The translations under genes were made by a program, and so were the position numbers. The notes below the pieces were generated by a model. That model worked only from the letters and a program-made list of their open reading frames with translations. It had not been told where the DNA came from and made no database searches. Below are positions 19,250 through 27,249 of a DNA stretch of 64,000 bases, one piece after another (position 1 is the stretch's first letter; each line of letters starts with the position of its first letter). The stretch spans positions 744,001-808,000 of the forward strand of contig NZ_VOEI01000001.1 of the NCBI RefSeq assembly GCF_007846095.1, written 5' to 3'. The stretch is from Mucilaginibacter achroorhodeus (GTDB taxonomy: Bacteria > Bacteroidota > Bacteroidia > Sphingobacteriales > Sphingobacteriaceae).

Positions 19250-19278
19250 AAAGGGTTAAGCTCATCGCTTAACCCTTT
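19250..19278 (-). terminator. Intrinsic terminator of pyk
   Basis: AAAGGGTTAAGC (19250-19261) pairs with GCTTAACCCTTT (19267-19278), a 12-bp perfect stem with a 5-nt loop. On the minus strand it is followed by a T-run (plus-strand A tract before 19250). It lies 49 nt past the pyk stop and may also stop plus-strand transcription. Confidence 0.85.
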
Positions 19279-19326
19279 CTATTTCCGCTCTTCGGACTTT
19301 CGACCAAAGACTTGTCTGACTCAATA

Positions 19327-20763
19327 TTATTCAATAACACTCACTTTGATCATGTTGGTTTTGCCTTGTTTAACAATTGGCACGGCAGCAGTATTGATAA
19401 CTACATCACCAGGACGAAGCAATTCTTCTGATTTAAGTATCGCGTTAACATCAGCAATGGTTTGGTCGGTGCTTTCCAGTTTATCATAGTAGAACGCACG
19501 TACACCCCATACTAAACTCAACGAGTTCAATAATTGCCTGTTTGATGTGAAGATATAAGTACCAGCTTTAGGGCGATAGCTTGATATCTCAAAAGCGGTG
19601 TAACCTGAAGTGGTCATCGATACGATACCTACCGCGTTGGTATGCTCTGCCAAATAAACGGCAGAACCGCAAAGCGCATCGCTTAAATAGTTTGAAGAAG
19701 CGGTGTCTTTATTCTCCGCTTTGGCAGCATTGAACGGATAGCCCAATTCTTCAACATTGCGAACGATTTTTGCCATGGTTTCGATAACAATAACCGGGAA
19801 CTCACCAACTGATGTTTCACCGCTAAGCATTACCGCGTCGGCACCGTCTAATACAGAGTTGGCAACGTCGTTAACCTCCGCACGTGTTGGGCGTGGAGTT
19901 GTGATCATAGATTCCAGCATCTGTGTTGCAACAATAACAGGTTTAGATGCGTCACGGCATTTTCTTGCGATCATTTTTTGCAACAACGGCACTTCCTCAA
20001 GCGGGCATTCAACACCCAGGTCGCCACGGGCTACCATCACAGCATCAGTAGCGGCAATGATATCATCTATATTGTCAATAGCCTCAGGCTTCTCAACTTT
20101 AGCAATAACACGTGCGCCTTTGCCGCTTTCGCGGATGATGCGTTTAAGATCAACAATATCAGCACCGGTACGCACAAACGAAAGGCCTATCCAATCTACA
20201 TCCTGCTCTAAGGCGAAATGAAGGTTCTCAATATCTTCTGGCGTTAAACTTGGGATAGATACTTTAGTATTTGGAAGGTTAACACCTTTACGTGATGTTA
20301 ATATACCGCCGTGTACCACTTCACAAACCACTGTATCTTTACGGTTGGTATCAATTACGCGTAATTGCAGTTTACCATCGTCAAGCAAAATGATCTCGTT
20401 TGCCTGTACATCCTGCGGAAAGCTTGGGTAAGTAATGTAGATCTGGTTGTCATCACCAATTAATTCATGGGTGGTAATATTAATGCGGGTACCGTTAACA
20501 AGGTGTATACCGCCATCTTTTACCAAGCCTATGCGGATCTTAGGTCCTTGCAGATCGGCAAGAATACCTACGTTAGTTTTATATTCTGCGTTTATCTCGC
20601 GAATAATGTCAATTACTTTTTTATGATCTTCGGTTTTACCGTGAGAAAAATTAAGGCGGCAAACGTTTAAACCAGCCCTTATCATTGCCAATAATGTGTC
20701 TTTCTTGGCCGACGCAGGGCCCATTGTAGCAACGATCTTGGTACGATTATAATTAAAATTCAT
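19327..20763 (-). CDS. pyk: Pyruvate kinase
   Basis: 478 residues, the usual length for a bacterial pyruvate kinase without the extra C-terminal domain. It converts phosphoenolpyruvate and ADP to pyruvate and ATP in glycolysis. Visible motifs are the N-terminal TKIVATMGPAS and NFSHG, IAKVEKPEAIDNID with the catalytic Lys region, MVARGDLGVE, and ATQMLESM with PTRAEVNDVANSVLDGADAV (metal and substrate loops). The C-terminal regulatory domain is complete. Next upstream, 64 nt away, is the IPExxxVDY-type gene in the same direction, an arrangement common in this phylum. Confidence 0.97.
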   Translation of the reverse strand: MNFNYNRTKIVATMGPASAKKDTLLAMIRAGLNVCRLNFSHGKTEDHKKVIDIIREINAEYKTNVGILADLQGPKIRIGLVKDGGIHLVNGTRINITTHELIGDDNQIYITYPSFPQDVQANEIILLDDGKLQLRVIDTNRKDTVVCEVVHGGILTSRKGVNLPNTKVSIPSLTPEDIENLHFALEQDVDWIGLSFVRTGADIVDLKRIIRESGKGARVIAKVEKPEAIDNIDDIIAATDAVMVARGDLGVECPLEEVPLLQKMIARKCRDASKPVIVATQMLESMITTPRPTRAEVNDVANSVLDGADAVMLSGETSVGEFPVIVIETMAKIVRNVEELGYPFNAAKAENKDTASSNYLSDALCGSAVYLAEHTNAVGIVSMTTSGYTAFEISSYRPKAGTYIFTSNRQLLNSLSLVWGVRAFYYDKLESTDQTIADVNAILKSEELLRPGDVVINTAAVPIVKQGKTNMIKVSVIE

Positions 20764-20827
20764 ATTCTCAGATTAATTCAGGCTATTTGGATGAATGTGT
20801 ACTAAATACACATTTTTAAAATTTTGG

Positions 20828-21247
20828 CTAAAATAAAAGATTTTCCCGTGATTTTATTTTTTTTGGGTCAATCTTTACGGCTGCAACAATTTCCGGTATC
20901 TTATTAAGGCATGATATGATGTTCTCCAGGTCTTCATCATCAATGTAGTTTTTGATCATTAAAAAATAGTCTGCCTCACGCATTTCGGGCACCAGATAAC
21001 CCTCAGTTCCCTTATTACCAATAAAATAGAAATCCGTTTCGGTGTTTTCCCAACTGTAATTATAGAAAGAGAAAAGCATCTCGTTGCCGTAGTTACCACT
21101 ATCCAGTTTCAGGTCATCAACGCGGGTAAAATTAAAATTCAAACATTTGTTTATATAATAACAAATGCGGTAATCTTTCAGTGATGTAGTGATGGCTATC
21201 AATACAAAATCCAGATCTATCTCAAACTTTAATATTTTCCTATTCAA
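20828..21247 (-). CDS. IPExxxVDY-family protein, unknown function
   Basis: 139 residues from a TTG at 21247, giving the family-like start NRKILKFEIDLDFVLIAITT. The C-terminal IPEIVAAVKID matches the IPExxxVDY signature loosely (VKID for VDY). Longer frames upstream cross a -7 promoter box at 21270-21277 and are rejected. The family is small, soluble and restricted to Bacteroidota, usually beside acpP-fabF-rnc and pyk as here, but has no known function. It lies divergent to acpP and codirectional with pyk. Confidence 0.75.
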   Translation of the reverse strand: MNRKILKFEIDLDFVLIAITTSLKDYRICYYINKCLNFNFTRVDDLKLDSGNYGNEMLFSFYNYSWENTETDFYFIGNKGTEGYLVPEMREADYFLMIKNYIDDEDLENIISCLNKIPEIVAAVKIDPKKIKSRENLLF

Positions 21248-21269
21248 CCGGCTTTGCTTTATTGATGAG

Positions 21270-21277
21270 CAAAAGTA
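21270..21277 (-). promoter_or_regulatory. Candidate -7 box for the IPExxxVDY gene
   Basis: TACTTTTG on the minus strand matches TAnnTTTG, 22 nt before the TTG start at 21247. Its presence argues against any longer reading frame. The -33 TTG is not evident. The rest of 21278-21637 is AT-rich regulatory DNA between divergent genes. Confidence 0.45.
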
Positions 21278-21492
21278 CAAACACTTAGCTTAACCTAACC
21301 ATAAAGTTTTGTTTTAACGGCACAGGCATACCAAACGTTATAATAAATGCAGAAGCTATTACCCATTTTGCCTTTAAAATAAGTGTGCTTAAATAAAACT
21401 CACCTACACAAAACTGCTTTGCACCTCATTATCACCAATATAGCTTAATTTTGGCTAACTACATTTTTATTTATTACTCTGTACAATTTGAT

Positions 21493-21500
21493 TACTTTTG
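21493..21500 (+). promoter_or_regulatory. Possible -7 box for acpP
   Basis: TACTTTTG matches TAnnTTTG, 137 nt before the acpP ATG. A closer, imperfect match (TTCTTTG near 21597-21603) could be the real one. I cannot choose between them from sequence. Confidence 0.3.
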
Positions 21501-21637
21501 AGGCATTAGGAACTCAAAACAAACCTTTTACAATAAACAGGTGTTAGCCATTTATTGTATAAGTTTTTGCAATTTGATATTTAACATAATTTATTTTTCT
21601 TTGCACTGAATTTATTAATCATTAAATCATAAAGACT

Positions 21638-21877
21638 ATGTCTGATATCGCTTCAAGAGTAAAAGCTATTATCGTGGAAAAACTGGGTGTTGACGAAAGT
21701 GAAGTTACACCAGAAGCAAGCTTCACCAACGATCTTGGTGCTGACTCTTTAGACACCGTGGAATTAATCATGGAGTTTGAAAAAGAATTTAACGTGGCTA
21801 TCCCTGATGATCAGGCTGAAACAATCGGTACTGTTGGCCAGGCTGTTGCTTACTTAGAAAAAAACGTTAAAGCTTAA
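21638..21877 (+). CDS. acpP: Acyl carrier protein
   Basis: 79 residues, small and acidic, with the phosphopantetheine attachment Ser37 in [11 protein letters not shown]. It carries growing acyl chains as thioesters during fatty-acid synthesis. The length and helix pattern match AcpP throughout. It starts the acpP-fabF-rnc cluster; fabF begins 24 nt later. Nothing unusual. Confidence 0.97.
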   Translation: MSDIASRVKAIIVEKLGVDESEVTPEASFTNDLGADSLDTVELIMEFEKEFNVAIPDDQAETIGTVGQAVAYLEKNVKA

Positions 21878-21901
21878 TTTAAAGCTCCTTAAGACTGTTA
21901 A

Positions 21902-23155
21902 ATGGAGTTTAAAAGAGTTGTAGTAACCGGGCTTGGAGCGCTTACTCCGATTGGTAATACCGTTGCAGAATATTGGAACGGCCTTATTAATGGGGTAAGC
22001 GGCGCTGCCTTTATTAAGAGTTTTGATGTTGAAAAATTCAAAACCAAGTTTGCCTGTGAGGTAAAGAATTTTGACGCCGATGGCTTTCTGGGTCGTAAAG
22101 ACGCACGTAAGCTTGACCCATTTGTACAATATGCTTTATTTTCAACAGAAGAAGCTGTTAAAGACGCCGGTTTAGATTTTGAAAAACTTGATACCAGCCG
22201 CATAGGTGTTATCTGGGGATCGGGCATTGGTGGTTTAAAAACGTTTTTGGATGAGGTTGTTAACTTTGCAAAAGGTGACGGTACGCCAAAGTTCAATCCG
22301 TTCTTTATCCCAAAGATGATAGCCGATATTGCACCGGGCCATATCTCCATTAAATATGGTTTACGCGGGCCAAACTTCACAACGGTTTCCGCTTGTGCTT
22401 CATCCAACAATTCGCTTATTGATGCTTTCAATTACCTTCGCCTTGGTAAAGCAAACATGTTTATTACCGGCGGGTCTGAAGCTATTATAAACGAAGCCGG
22501 TATTGGTGGTTTTAACGCTATGCACGCGCTAAGTACCCGTAACGATGACCCTGCAACTGCATCCCGTCCGTTTGATCTGGATCGCGATGGTTTTGTTGCC
22601 GGTGAAGGTGCAGGTACCATTATTTTAGAAGAATTGGAGCATGCGAAAGCTCGCGGCGCTAAAATTTATGCTGAAATGGTTGGCGGCGGCATGAGCGCCG
22701 ATGCATACCACATGACTGCCCCTCACCCCGAAGGCCTGGGTGCCTGTTTGGTGATGAAGGCGGCCCTTGAGGATGCCGGTTTAACGCCTGCCGATGTTGA
22801 TTACGTGAACGTACATGGTACATCAACCCCAATTGGCGACCCGCAAGAAGTTAAAGCAATAACAGATGCGTTTGGTGATCGTATTTATGATATTAATATC
22901 AGCTCAACCAAATCAATGACTGGTCACCTTTTAGGTGCTGCCGGTGCCGTTGAAGCAATTGCAGCTATTTTGGCTATCAAAAACGATATTATACCGCCAA
23001 CTATCAATCACTTTACTGATGATCCGGCGTTTGACCCTAAAATTAACTTTACATTTAACAAGGCACAAAAACGTGTAGTTAATGTAGCGCAAAGCAATGG
23101 CTTCGGTTTTGGTGGCCATAACGCTTCGGTTATATTTAGAAAATACCAGGATTAA
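21902..23155 (+). CDS. fabF: Beta-ketoacyl-ACP synthase II
   Basis: 417 residues, the full family length. FabF condenses malonyl-ACP with acyl-ACP to elongate fatty acids. The Cys-His-His triad is visible: Cys165 in VSACASSNN, His305 in VHGTSTPIGD and His342 in SMTGHLLGAAG. NGFGFGGHNAS near the C-terminus is the glycine-rich loop. It sits directly after its carrier acpP and 9 nt before rnc. This acpP-fabF-rnc order is conserved well beyond Bacteroidota. Confidence 0.97.
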   Translation: MEFKRVVVTGLGALTPIGNTVAEYWNGLINGVSGAAFIKSFDVEKFKTKFACEVKNFDADGFLGRKDARKLDPFVQYALFSTEEAVKDAGLDFEKLDTSRIGVIWGSGIGGLKTFLDEVVNFAKGDGTPKFNPFFIPKMIADIAPGHISIKYGLRGPNFTTVSACASSNNSLIDAFNYLRLGKANMFITGGSEAIINEAGIGGFNAMHALSTRNDDPATASRPFDLDRDGFVAGEGAGTIILEELEHAKARGAKIYAEMVGGGMSADAYHMTAPHPEGLGACLVMKAALEDAGLTPADVDYVNVHGTSTPIGDPQEVKAITDAFGDRIYDINISSTKSMTGHLLGAAGAVEAIAAILAIKNDIIPPTINHFTDDPAFDPKINFTFNKAQKRVVNVAQSNGFGFGGHNASVIFRKYQD

Positions 23156-23164
23156 TCTCATTGG

Positions 23165-23890
23165 ATGCCAATTAGCCGCTTTTATAAGCTATACCTTTCG
23201 CCCAATAGAAAATACGTTAAGGTTTTAAAGAATTTGCTCGGCTTTGTGCCGGGCAATTTGTCGTTATACCGGCTGGCTTTTCGCCATAAGTCGGTTGCGC
23301 AAAATATCCGGAAGGGCGTAAAGAACAGTAACGAACGCCTCGAGTTTCTCGGGGATGCCGTTTTGGGCAGTGTAGTGGCCGAAGTGCTATTTAAACTTTA
23401 CCCTTACGAGGATGAGGGTTTCCTTACCGAGCTTCGCTCAAAAATTGTTAGCCGCAATAACCTCAATCAGCTTGCGCGCAAACTGGGGTTCGATAAGCTG
23501 ATAGAATTTGATCCCAAGATTTTAGCAAATGGCCGTCAGGGCTCGTTATTAGGTGATGCCTTTGAAGCGCTTGTTGGTGCCGTTTACCTGGATAAAGGCT
23601 ACGATTTTACCCGCCACTTCCTGGTGAACCACATTATCAAAGCTCACATTGATATACATACCCTTGAGCAAACCGAAACTAACTTTAAAAGTAAACTGAT
23701 AGAATGGTGCCAGCGCCATGGCAAGGATATTACCTTTGAGCTAACCACTAACTTGGAAGGCGAAAGTGCCAAACTGTTCACCATACAGGTAAATGTTGAC
23801 GGTGAAATATTGGGATCTGGCAAAGAGTTCAGTAAGAAAAACGCTGAGAAGCTGGCCGCTGAGAAAGCCTGTGCTGCGTTAGGGATATAG
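23165..23890 (+). CDS. rnc: Ribonuclease III
   Basis: 241 residues. The nuclease domain has the signature NERLEFLGDAVLGSVVAE and a second catalytic Asp/Glu stretch in GDAFEALVGAVYLDKGY. A double-stranded-RNA-binding domain covers about 170-240, ending KNAEKLAAEKACAAL. RNase III cuts long RNA duplexes in rRNA precursors and structured mRNAs. It ends the acpP operon. Seven nt after the stop begins the first inverted array that encloses a four-helix-bundle gene; such hairpins would be plausible substrates of this very enzyme. Confidence 0.96.
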   Translation: MPISRFYKLYLSPNRKYVKVLKNLLGFVPGNLSLYRLAFRHKSVAQNIRKGVKNSNERLEFLGDAVLGSVVAEVLFKLYPYEDEGFLTELRSKIVSRNNLNQLARKLGFDKLIEFDPKILANGRQGSLLGDAFEALVGAVYLDKGYDFTRHFLVNHIIKAHIDIHTLEQTETNFKSKLIEWCQRHGKDITFELTTNLEGESAKLFTIQVNVDGEILGSGKEFSKKNAEKLAAEKACAALGI

Positions 23891-23896
23891 TTTAAG

Positions 23897-24330
23897 GATT
23901 AGAGGCTGGAGATTAGAGATTAGTTAACTTTAAGCCTTGCTATTAAGATAACTAATATAACCGTTTATCATACTTGAGCATTCTTCACAATCAGCCTTCA
24001 AGCAATCGAACATTTCTACGCTAATCAAATTATTATCTAACGCTATTATCAGGTGATCAATTGTTTCCGAAGAAGAACCTCTCGCAGTTATTAGAAATTT
24101 TGACGCGTAAAGATAGTGAAACCGTCCATGCCCCTCTGCAATGTTATTTCCAATGGATCGTGATGAACGAATAATTTGATCTACTAAACGATATTTTTCT
24201 TCAACTGGAAATTCTCTCGTAATCTCTGTAATATTATTTCTCACAAGTCTTGCCTTTTTCCAAACATCGAGATCAGTAAAACTTGCCATATTAAGATAGC
24301 TAATTAATCTCTGATCTCCAACCTCTAATC
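23897..24330. repeat. Inverted heptad arrays enclosing a four-helix-bundle gene (element A)
   Basis: Left arm 23897-23927 and right arm 24300-24330 match as inverted repeats at 27 of 31 positions. Each arm is a tandem of 7-nt units like GATTAGA. The 360-bp gene at 23930-24289 fills the space almost exactly, 2 nt from one arm and 10 nt from the other. Transcribed, the arms would pair with the gene in the loop. Similar elements B and C follow at 26792 and 43478, with different unit sequences. Such unrelated arms do not look like transposase-recognised ends. Confidence 0.75.
23930..24289 (-). CDS. Four-helix-bundle protein (S23/IVP family)
   Basis: 119 residues with the family marks DLDVWKKARLV, FPVEEKYRLVDQI, RSSRSIGNNIAEG and a central GSSSETIDHL. 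The fold is a four-helix bundle that assembles as a pentamer in homologues encoded by 23S rRNA intervening sequences; Avd of diversity-generating retroelements is a relative. The function is unknown, with nucleic-acid binding often suggested. It lies within inverted arrays (element A), convergent to rnc and codirectional with the gene at 24332. No reverse transcriptase is nearby. Confidence 0.88.
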   Translation of the reverse strand: MASFTDLDVWKKARLVRNNITEITREFPVEEKYRLVDQIIRSSRSIGNNIAEGHGRFHYLYASKFLITARGSSSETIDHLIIALDNNLISVEMFDCLKADCEECSSMINGYISYLNSKA

Positions 24331-24331
24331 T

Positions 24332-25054
24332 TCAATACAATTTCTGCAATCTATCCTTACCCCCATTTTTTTGGAAATACTCCCACTGTATCTTGGTGTG
24401 CTTTATAAGGTCATAATCGCCCCATTGCTTTAGGTCTTCAAAGCTGGGTCGGTAAAAGTTCATAAACTGAAGCACTTTTGTACTATCTGCTTCTCCGGTC
24501 ACGCGCATTATAAACGGGCGGTTGTAACGCCGGTCGACCTCACTGGCTTCCAGTTCCTTTTTCTGATATGCAGCAAATCGCTTAGCCCTTCCCGGGGTTT
24601 TGCCAAAAAGCTCATATAAGCCGGTTATTGGGTTGGTAAGCATTGTTAACACCGGAGGTTTACCATTGTAGAAGGTGCCTTGCTTGCGGTAATCTTTCAT
24701 CACCTCGTTAAGTTCCTGCTTTTTGGTTTGCCCAACCACCTTTACTTCTGCAAGTTCCATTGAGGGCTGCATGTACACAACCAAACCTCCGTACGGTGAT
24801 GCCGCTTGTTTTTGCGGGGTAAACCCCTTTTTGGTAAATTCCAGTGTGTCGCCGGGCATTGCGCTGATAGAGAAGTTCCCCAGATCATCAGACATTACAA
24901 ATACGTTGGTTTTAATGTTTGTAACAGCCACGGCGTTAAGCCTTTCAGAAGAGATGCGTTTATATATAACACCTTTTATTACGCCGGTTTGGGCCCCCGC
25001 CACAACCGATATACATAACAGGATAATTAAGAATGATAGAAACCTAAAGTGCAT
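24332..25054 (-). CDS. Exported carboxypeptidase-regulatory-like domain protein
   Basis: 240 residues with a Sec signal (LCISVVAGAQ) and an N-terminal CarboxypepD_reg-like beta-sandwich to about residue 95 (GVIKGVIYKRISSERLNAV, then FVMSDDLGNFSISAMPGDT). The rest (about 100-240) is basic, includes KTPGRAKRFAAYQKKELE and ends DRLQKLY; I do not recognise it. This layout is common among Bacteroidota envelope proteins of unknown function. The stop lies 2 nt from the right arm of element A. Confidence 0.75.
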   Translation of the reverse strand: MHFRFLSFLIILLCISVVAGAQTGVIKGVIYKRISSERLNAVAVTNIKTNVFVMSDDLGNFSISAMPGDTLEFTKKGFTPQKQAASPYGGLVVYMQPSMELAEVKVVGQTKKQELNEVMKDYRKQGTFYNGKPPVLTMLTNPITGLYELFGKTPGRAKRFAAYQKKELEASEVDRRYNRPFIMRVTGEADSTKVLQFMNFYRPSFEDLKQWGDYDLIKHTKIQWEYFQKNGGKDRLQKLY

Positions 25055-25129
25055 ATAAATTTAAACGTAGTAAAAGTACAAAATGTACATGGTTGCCAAA
25101 TGTGAAAAAATGTTAAGGTTTGTGGTTAA

Positions 25130-25216
25130 GATTATAGATTAACGAATGGAGATCAGTTAATGGTTATAGCATGATGATTTGTATTGCCTAATCTCCAATC
25201 ACCAATCTCTGATCTC
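25130..25216. repeat. Empty inverted heptad-array pair upstream of yicC
   Basis: Left arm 25130-25157 is four 7-nt units (GATTATA, GATTAAC and two more). The inverted right arm, 25189-25216, has units like GATTGGA. About 20 of 28 positions agree. The unit resembles that of element A 1 kb away. Only 31 nt lies between the arms and it holds no gene. Confidence 0.65.
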
Positions 25217-25243
25217 TGTTACCCCAATTTCCCCTAAAATCTT

Positions 25244-25251
25244 TATCTTTG
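25244..25251 (+). promoter_or_regulatory. Promoter -7 box abutting yicC
   Basis: TATCTTTG matches TAnnTTTG and ends 3 nt before the ATG at 25255. Transcription would begin at or near the start codon, implying a leaderless or nearly leaderless mRNA. Confidence 0.55.
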
Positions 25252-25254
25252 CAC

Positions 25255-26130
25255 ATGATAAAGTCCATGACCGGGTATGGTATTGCCACTTTCGATGCCG
25301 GCAATGTTAAATATACCGTCGAGCTTAAATCGCTGAACAGCAAATTCCTGGAGCTGTCTTTACGCTTGCCCAAAATGTTTTCTGAAAAAGAGTTTCAACT
25401 GCGAAACGAATGCAGCAAGCAGATAGAACGCGGTAAGGTAAATCTGAGCATTAATGTGGAACAGACCGGTGCCAATGTAAAAGCTGCAGGGATTGACCGC
25501 GACCTTTTAATGCACTACTACAACCAGCTTAAAAGCGTTAGCGAAGAAGCTGGAGAGCAATCAGCCAACCTATTCCAACTAGCCCTTGGCCTACCTGAGG
25601 TGGTAAAATACGATGAGGACACCGTTAACGATGATGAATGGAAACAGGTTGAAAAGACCTTTCAGCAAGCCTTGGCAGCTTTCCAGAAATTCAGAAGTGA
25701 CGAGGGTAATGTGCTGGAGAATGATATCAAGCAGCGTATAGCGATAATCCTGAACAACCTTGCCGCTGTTGAAATAGCGGAGCCTAAACGCATACCGGTT
25801 ATCCGCGAAAGGTTGAACCAGTTTCTGACTGAGGCTGTTGGTTCTGAGAACGTAGATAAGAACCGCTTTGAGCAGGAGCTGATCTATTACATAGACAAGC
25901 TGGATATAACCGAAGAAAAAATAAGGCTTAAAAGCCATTGCGACTATTTCCTTGAAACACTTAAGGCTGCCGACGCCAATGGTAAGAAGCTTGGCTTTAT
26001 TTCGCAGGAGATCGGTCGTGAGATCAATACCCTTGGCTCAAAAGCAAACGATGCCGACATCCAAAAACTGGTTGTAGGCATGAAAGAAGAGCTTGAGAAA
26101 ATTAAAGAACAATTATTGAATGTACTATAA
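25255..26130 (+). CDS. yicC: YicC-family endoribonuclease
   Basis: 291 residues from the ATG at 25255, giving the typical start IKSMTGYGIA. The YicC N-terminal domain is followed by the DUF1732 C-terminus with GREINTLGSKANDADIQKLV. E. coli YicC is an endoribonuclease linked to small-RNA turnover; in this phylum its gene usually precedes gmk, as here. A TTG six nt further upstream falls within the promoter box and is rejected. An empty inverted array separates it from gmk. Confidence 0.92.
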   Translation: MIKSMTGYGIATFDAGNVKYTVELKSLNSKFLELSLRLPKMFSEKEFQLRNECSKQIERGKVNLSINVEQTGANVKAAGIDRDLLMHYYNQLKSVSEEAGEQSANLFQLALGLPEVVKYDEDTVNDDEWKQVEKTFQQALAAFQKFRSDEGNVLENDIKQRIAIILNNLAAVEIAEPKRIPVIRERLNQFLTEAVGSENVDKNRFEQELIYYIDKLDITEEKIRLKSHCDYFLETLKAADANGKKLGFISQEIGREINTLGSKANDADIQKLVVGMKEELEKIKEQLLNVL

Positions 26131-26132
26131 AT

Positions 26133-26219
26133 GGTTTTAAGGTTAAATGTTATAAGGTTGAAACGTTAAGATAATCAAGCTTATAACATTCAAACATTGT
26201 AACCTTTTAACTTTCCAAC
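26133..26219. repeat. Empty inverted array pair with 8-nt period, yicC-gmk gap
   Basis: Left arm 26133-26170 and inverted right arm 26180-26219 consist of 8-nt units beginning GTT (for example GTTAAAAG, GTTACAAT, GTTATAAG read on the minus strand of the right arm). They fill the whole yicC-gmk gap, leaving 2 and 4 nt to the genes. The loop is only 9 nt and there is no gene. Confidence 0.65.
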
Positions 26220-26223
26220 AATA

Positions 26224-26793
26224 ATGAAAGAAGGAAAACTCATTATATTTTCGGCCCCGTCGGGCGCAGGTAAAACAACTATAGTGCACCACCTGCTGGG
26301 CAAAATACCCGAATTGGAGTTTTCTATTTCGGCTACCACACGCGCCCCGCGCGGCGATGAAAAAGACGGATCTGATTACTACTTTATCAGCAAAGAAGAA
26401 TTTTTGCACCGCATTGCTAAAAAACAATTTGTTGAGTTTGAGGAAGTTTACAGCGGTACTTTTTACGGAACCTTACGTACGGAGATAGAGCGGATATGGT
26501 CTACAGGTAAAACCGTAATATTTGATATTGACGTAGAGGGCGGCATGCACCTTAAGCGCAAATATGCCGACCAGGCGCTGGCTATATTTGTACAGCCGCC
26601 ATCTTTAGAGGTATTGATAGAACGCTTAACCGGCCGCGGCACTGATAGCCCCGAAAAGCTTCAGGAACGTTTTGCAAAAGCTGAAAAGGAGCTTAATTAC
26701 GCACCTCAGTTTGATATTATCCTTAAAAATTACGATCTTCAGACAGCTTGTAAAGAAGCTGAGGAATTGGTAACTAAGTTTATCGGGCGATAG
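26224..26793 (+). CDS. gmk: Guanylate kinase
   Basis: 189 residues, normal for the family. It phosphorylates GMP to GDP with ATP. The P-loop is SAPSGAGKTTI (about 10-20); the GMP-binding region has SATTRAPRGDEKDGSDYYF and GTFYGT; FDIDVEGG and RLTGRGTDSPE complete it. It follows yicC in one operon. Its TAG overlaps the left arm of element B, so the element begins inside the stop codon. Confidence 0.97.
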   Translation: MKEGKLIIFSAPSGAGKTTIVHHLLGKIPELEFSISATTRAPRGDEKDGSDYYFISKEEFLHRIAKKQFVEFEEVYSGTFYGTLRTEIERIWSTGKTVIFDIDVEGGMHLKRKYADQALAIFVQPPSLEVLIERLTGRGTDSPEKLQERFAKAEKELNYAPQFDIILKNYDLQTACKEAEELVTKFIGR

Positions 26794-27248
26794 TTTGCAG
26801 TTCTAAGTTGGCAGTTTGCAAATTATTTATCGATGGGCACTTATAAAGACCTTCTCCTTTATCAAAAGAGTTTCGAGCTGGCAATGGAAATTTTTGCAAT
26901 GACTAAGCGATTTCCAAAAGAAGAAACGTACTCATTAACTGATCAAATTAGACGTTCGTCAAGGTCGGTTAATATTTGTATGATAGAAGCTTACAGAAAG
27001 CGCCGTTATCCCAATCATTTTATCAGCAAGCTAACAGATGCAGATATGGAAAATAGCGAAACACAAGGCTGGTTAGAATTTTCACTTGCCTGCAATTACA
27101 TTTCAGAACAAGAGTTTACCCTTTTAAATAATCAATCAATTGAAGTTGGTAAACTGCTTCACTTCATGATTAATAATCCGGAAAAATTCGGCGCTTTATG
27201 AACTAATTTAGGTTTTTACTGCAAACTGCTCACTGAAAACTGCAAACT
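26792..27248. repeat. Inverted heptad arrays enclosing a four-helix-bundle gene (element B)
   Basis: Left arm 26792-26820 and right arm 27220-27248 agree as inverted repeats at 25 of 29 positions. Each is four 7-nt units beginning AGTT (AGTTTGC and variants) plus one base. The left arm starts within the gmk stop codon and the right arm ends 1 nt before the nadD ATG, so the unit exactly fills the gmk-nadD gap. The enclosed gene runs in the operon's direction. A transcript would form a hairpin of about 29 bp with a loop of about 400 nt. Confidence 0.8.
26833..27201 (+). CDS. Divergent four-helix-bundle protein (S23/IVP family)
   Basis: 122 residues. It keeps the family pattern DLLLYQKSFELAMEIFAMTK, FPKEETYSLTDQIRRSSRSV, but the usual NIAEG is replaced by NICMIEAYRKRR and the GSxxE region by DADMENSETQGWLEF. 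This matches a recognised sub-branch that I recall but cannot name further. It lies between gmk and nadD, inside element B, and is only distantly similar to the copies at 23930 and 43568. Function unknown. Confidence 0.85.
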   Translation: MGTYKDLLLYQKSFELAMEIFAMTKRFPKEETYSLTDQIRRSSRSVNICMIEAYRKRRYPNHFISKLTDADMENSETQGWLEFSLACNYISEQEFTLLNNQSIEVGKLLHFMINNPEKFGAL

Positions 27249-27249
27249 T

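Noticed and set aside
23930..24289. Diversity-generating retroelement, because the four-helix-bundle family includes Avd
   Set aside because: No reverse transcriptase, template repeat or variable-repeat gene is present anywhere in the window.
23897..27248. Insertion sequences or transposons bounded by the inverted arrays
   Set aside because: No transposase is present, arms differ in sequence from element to element, and no target-site duplication is evident.
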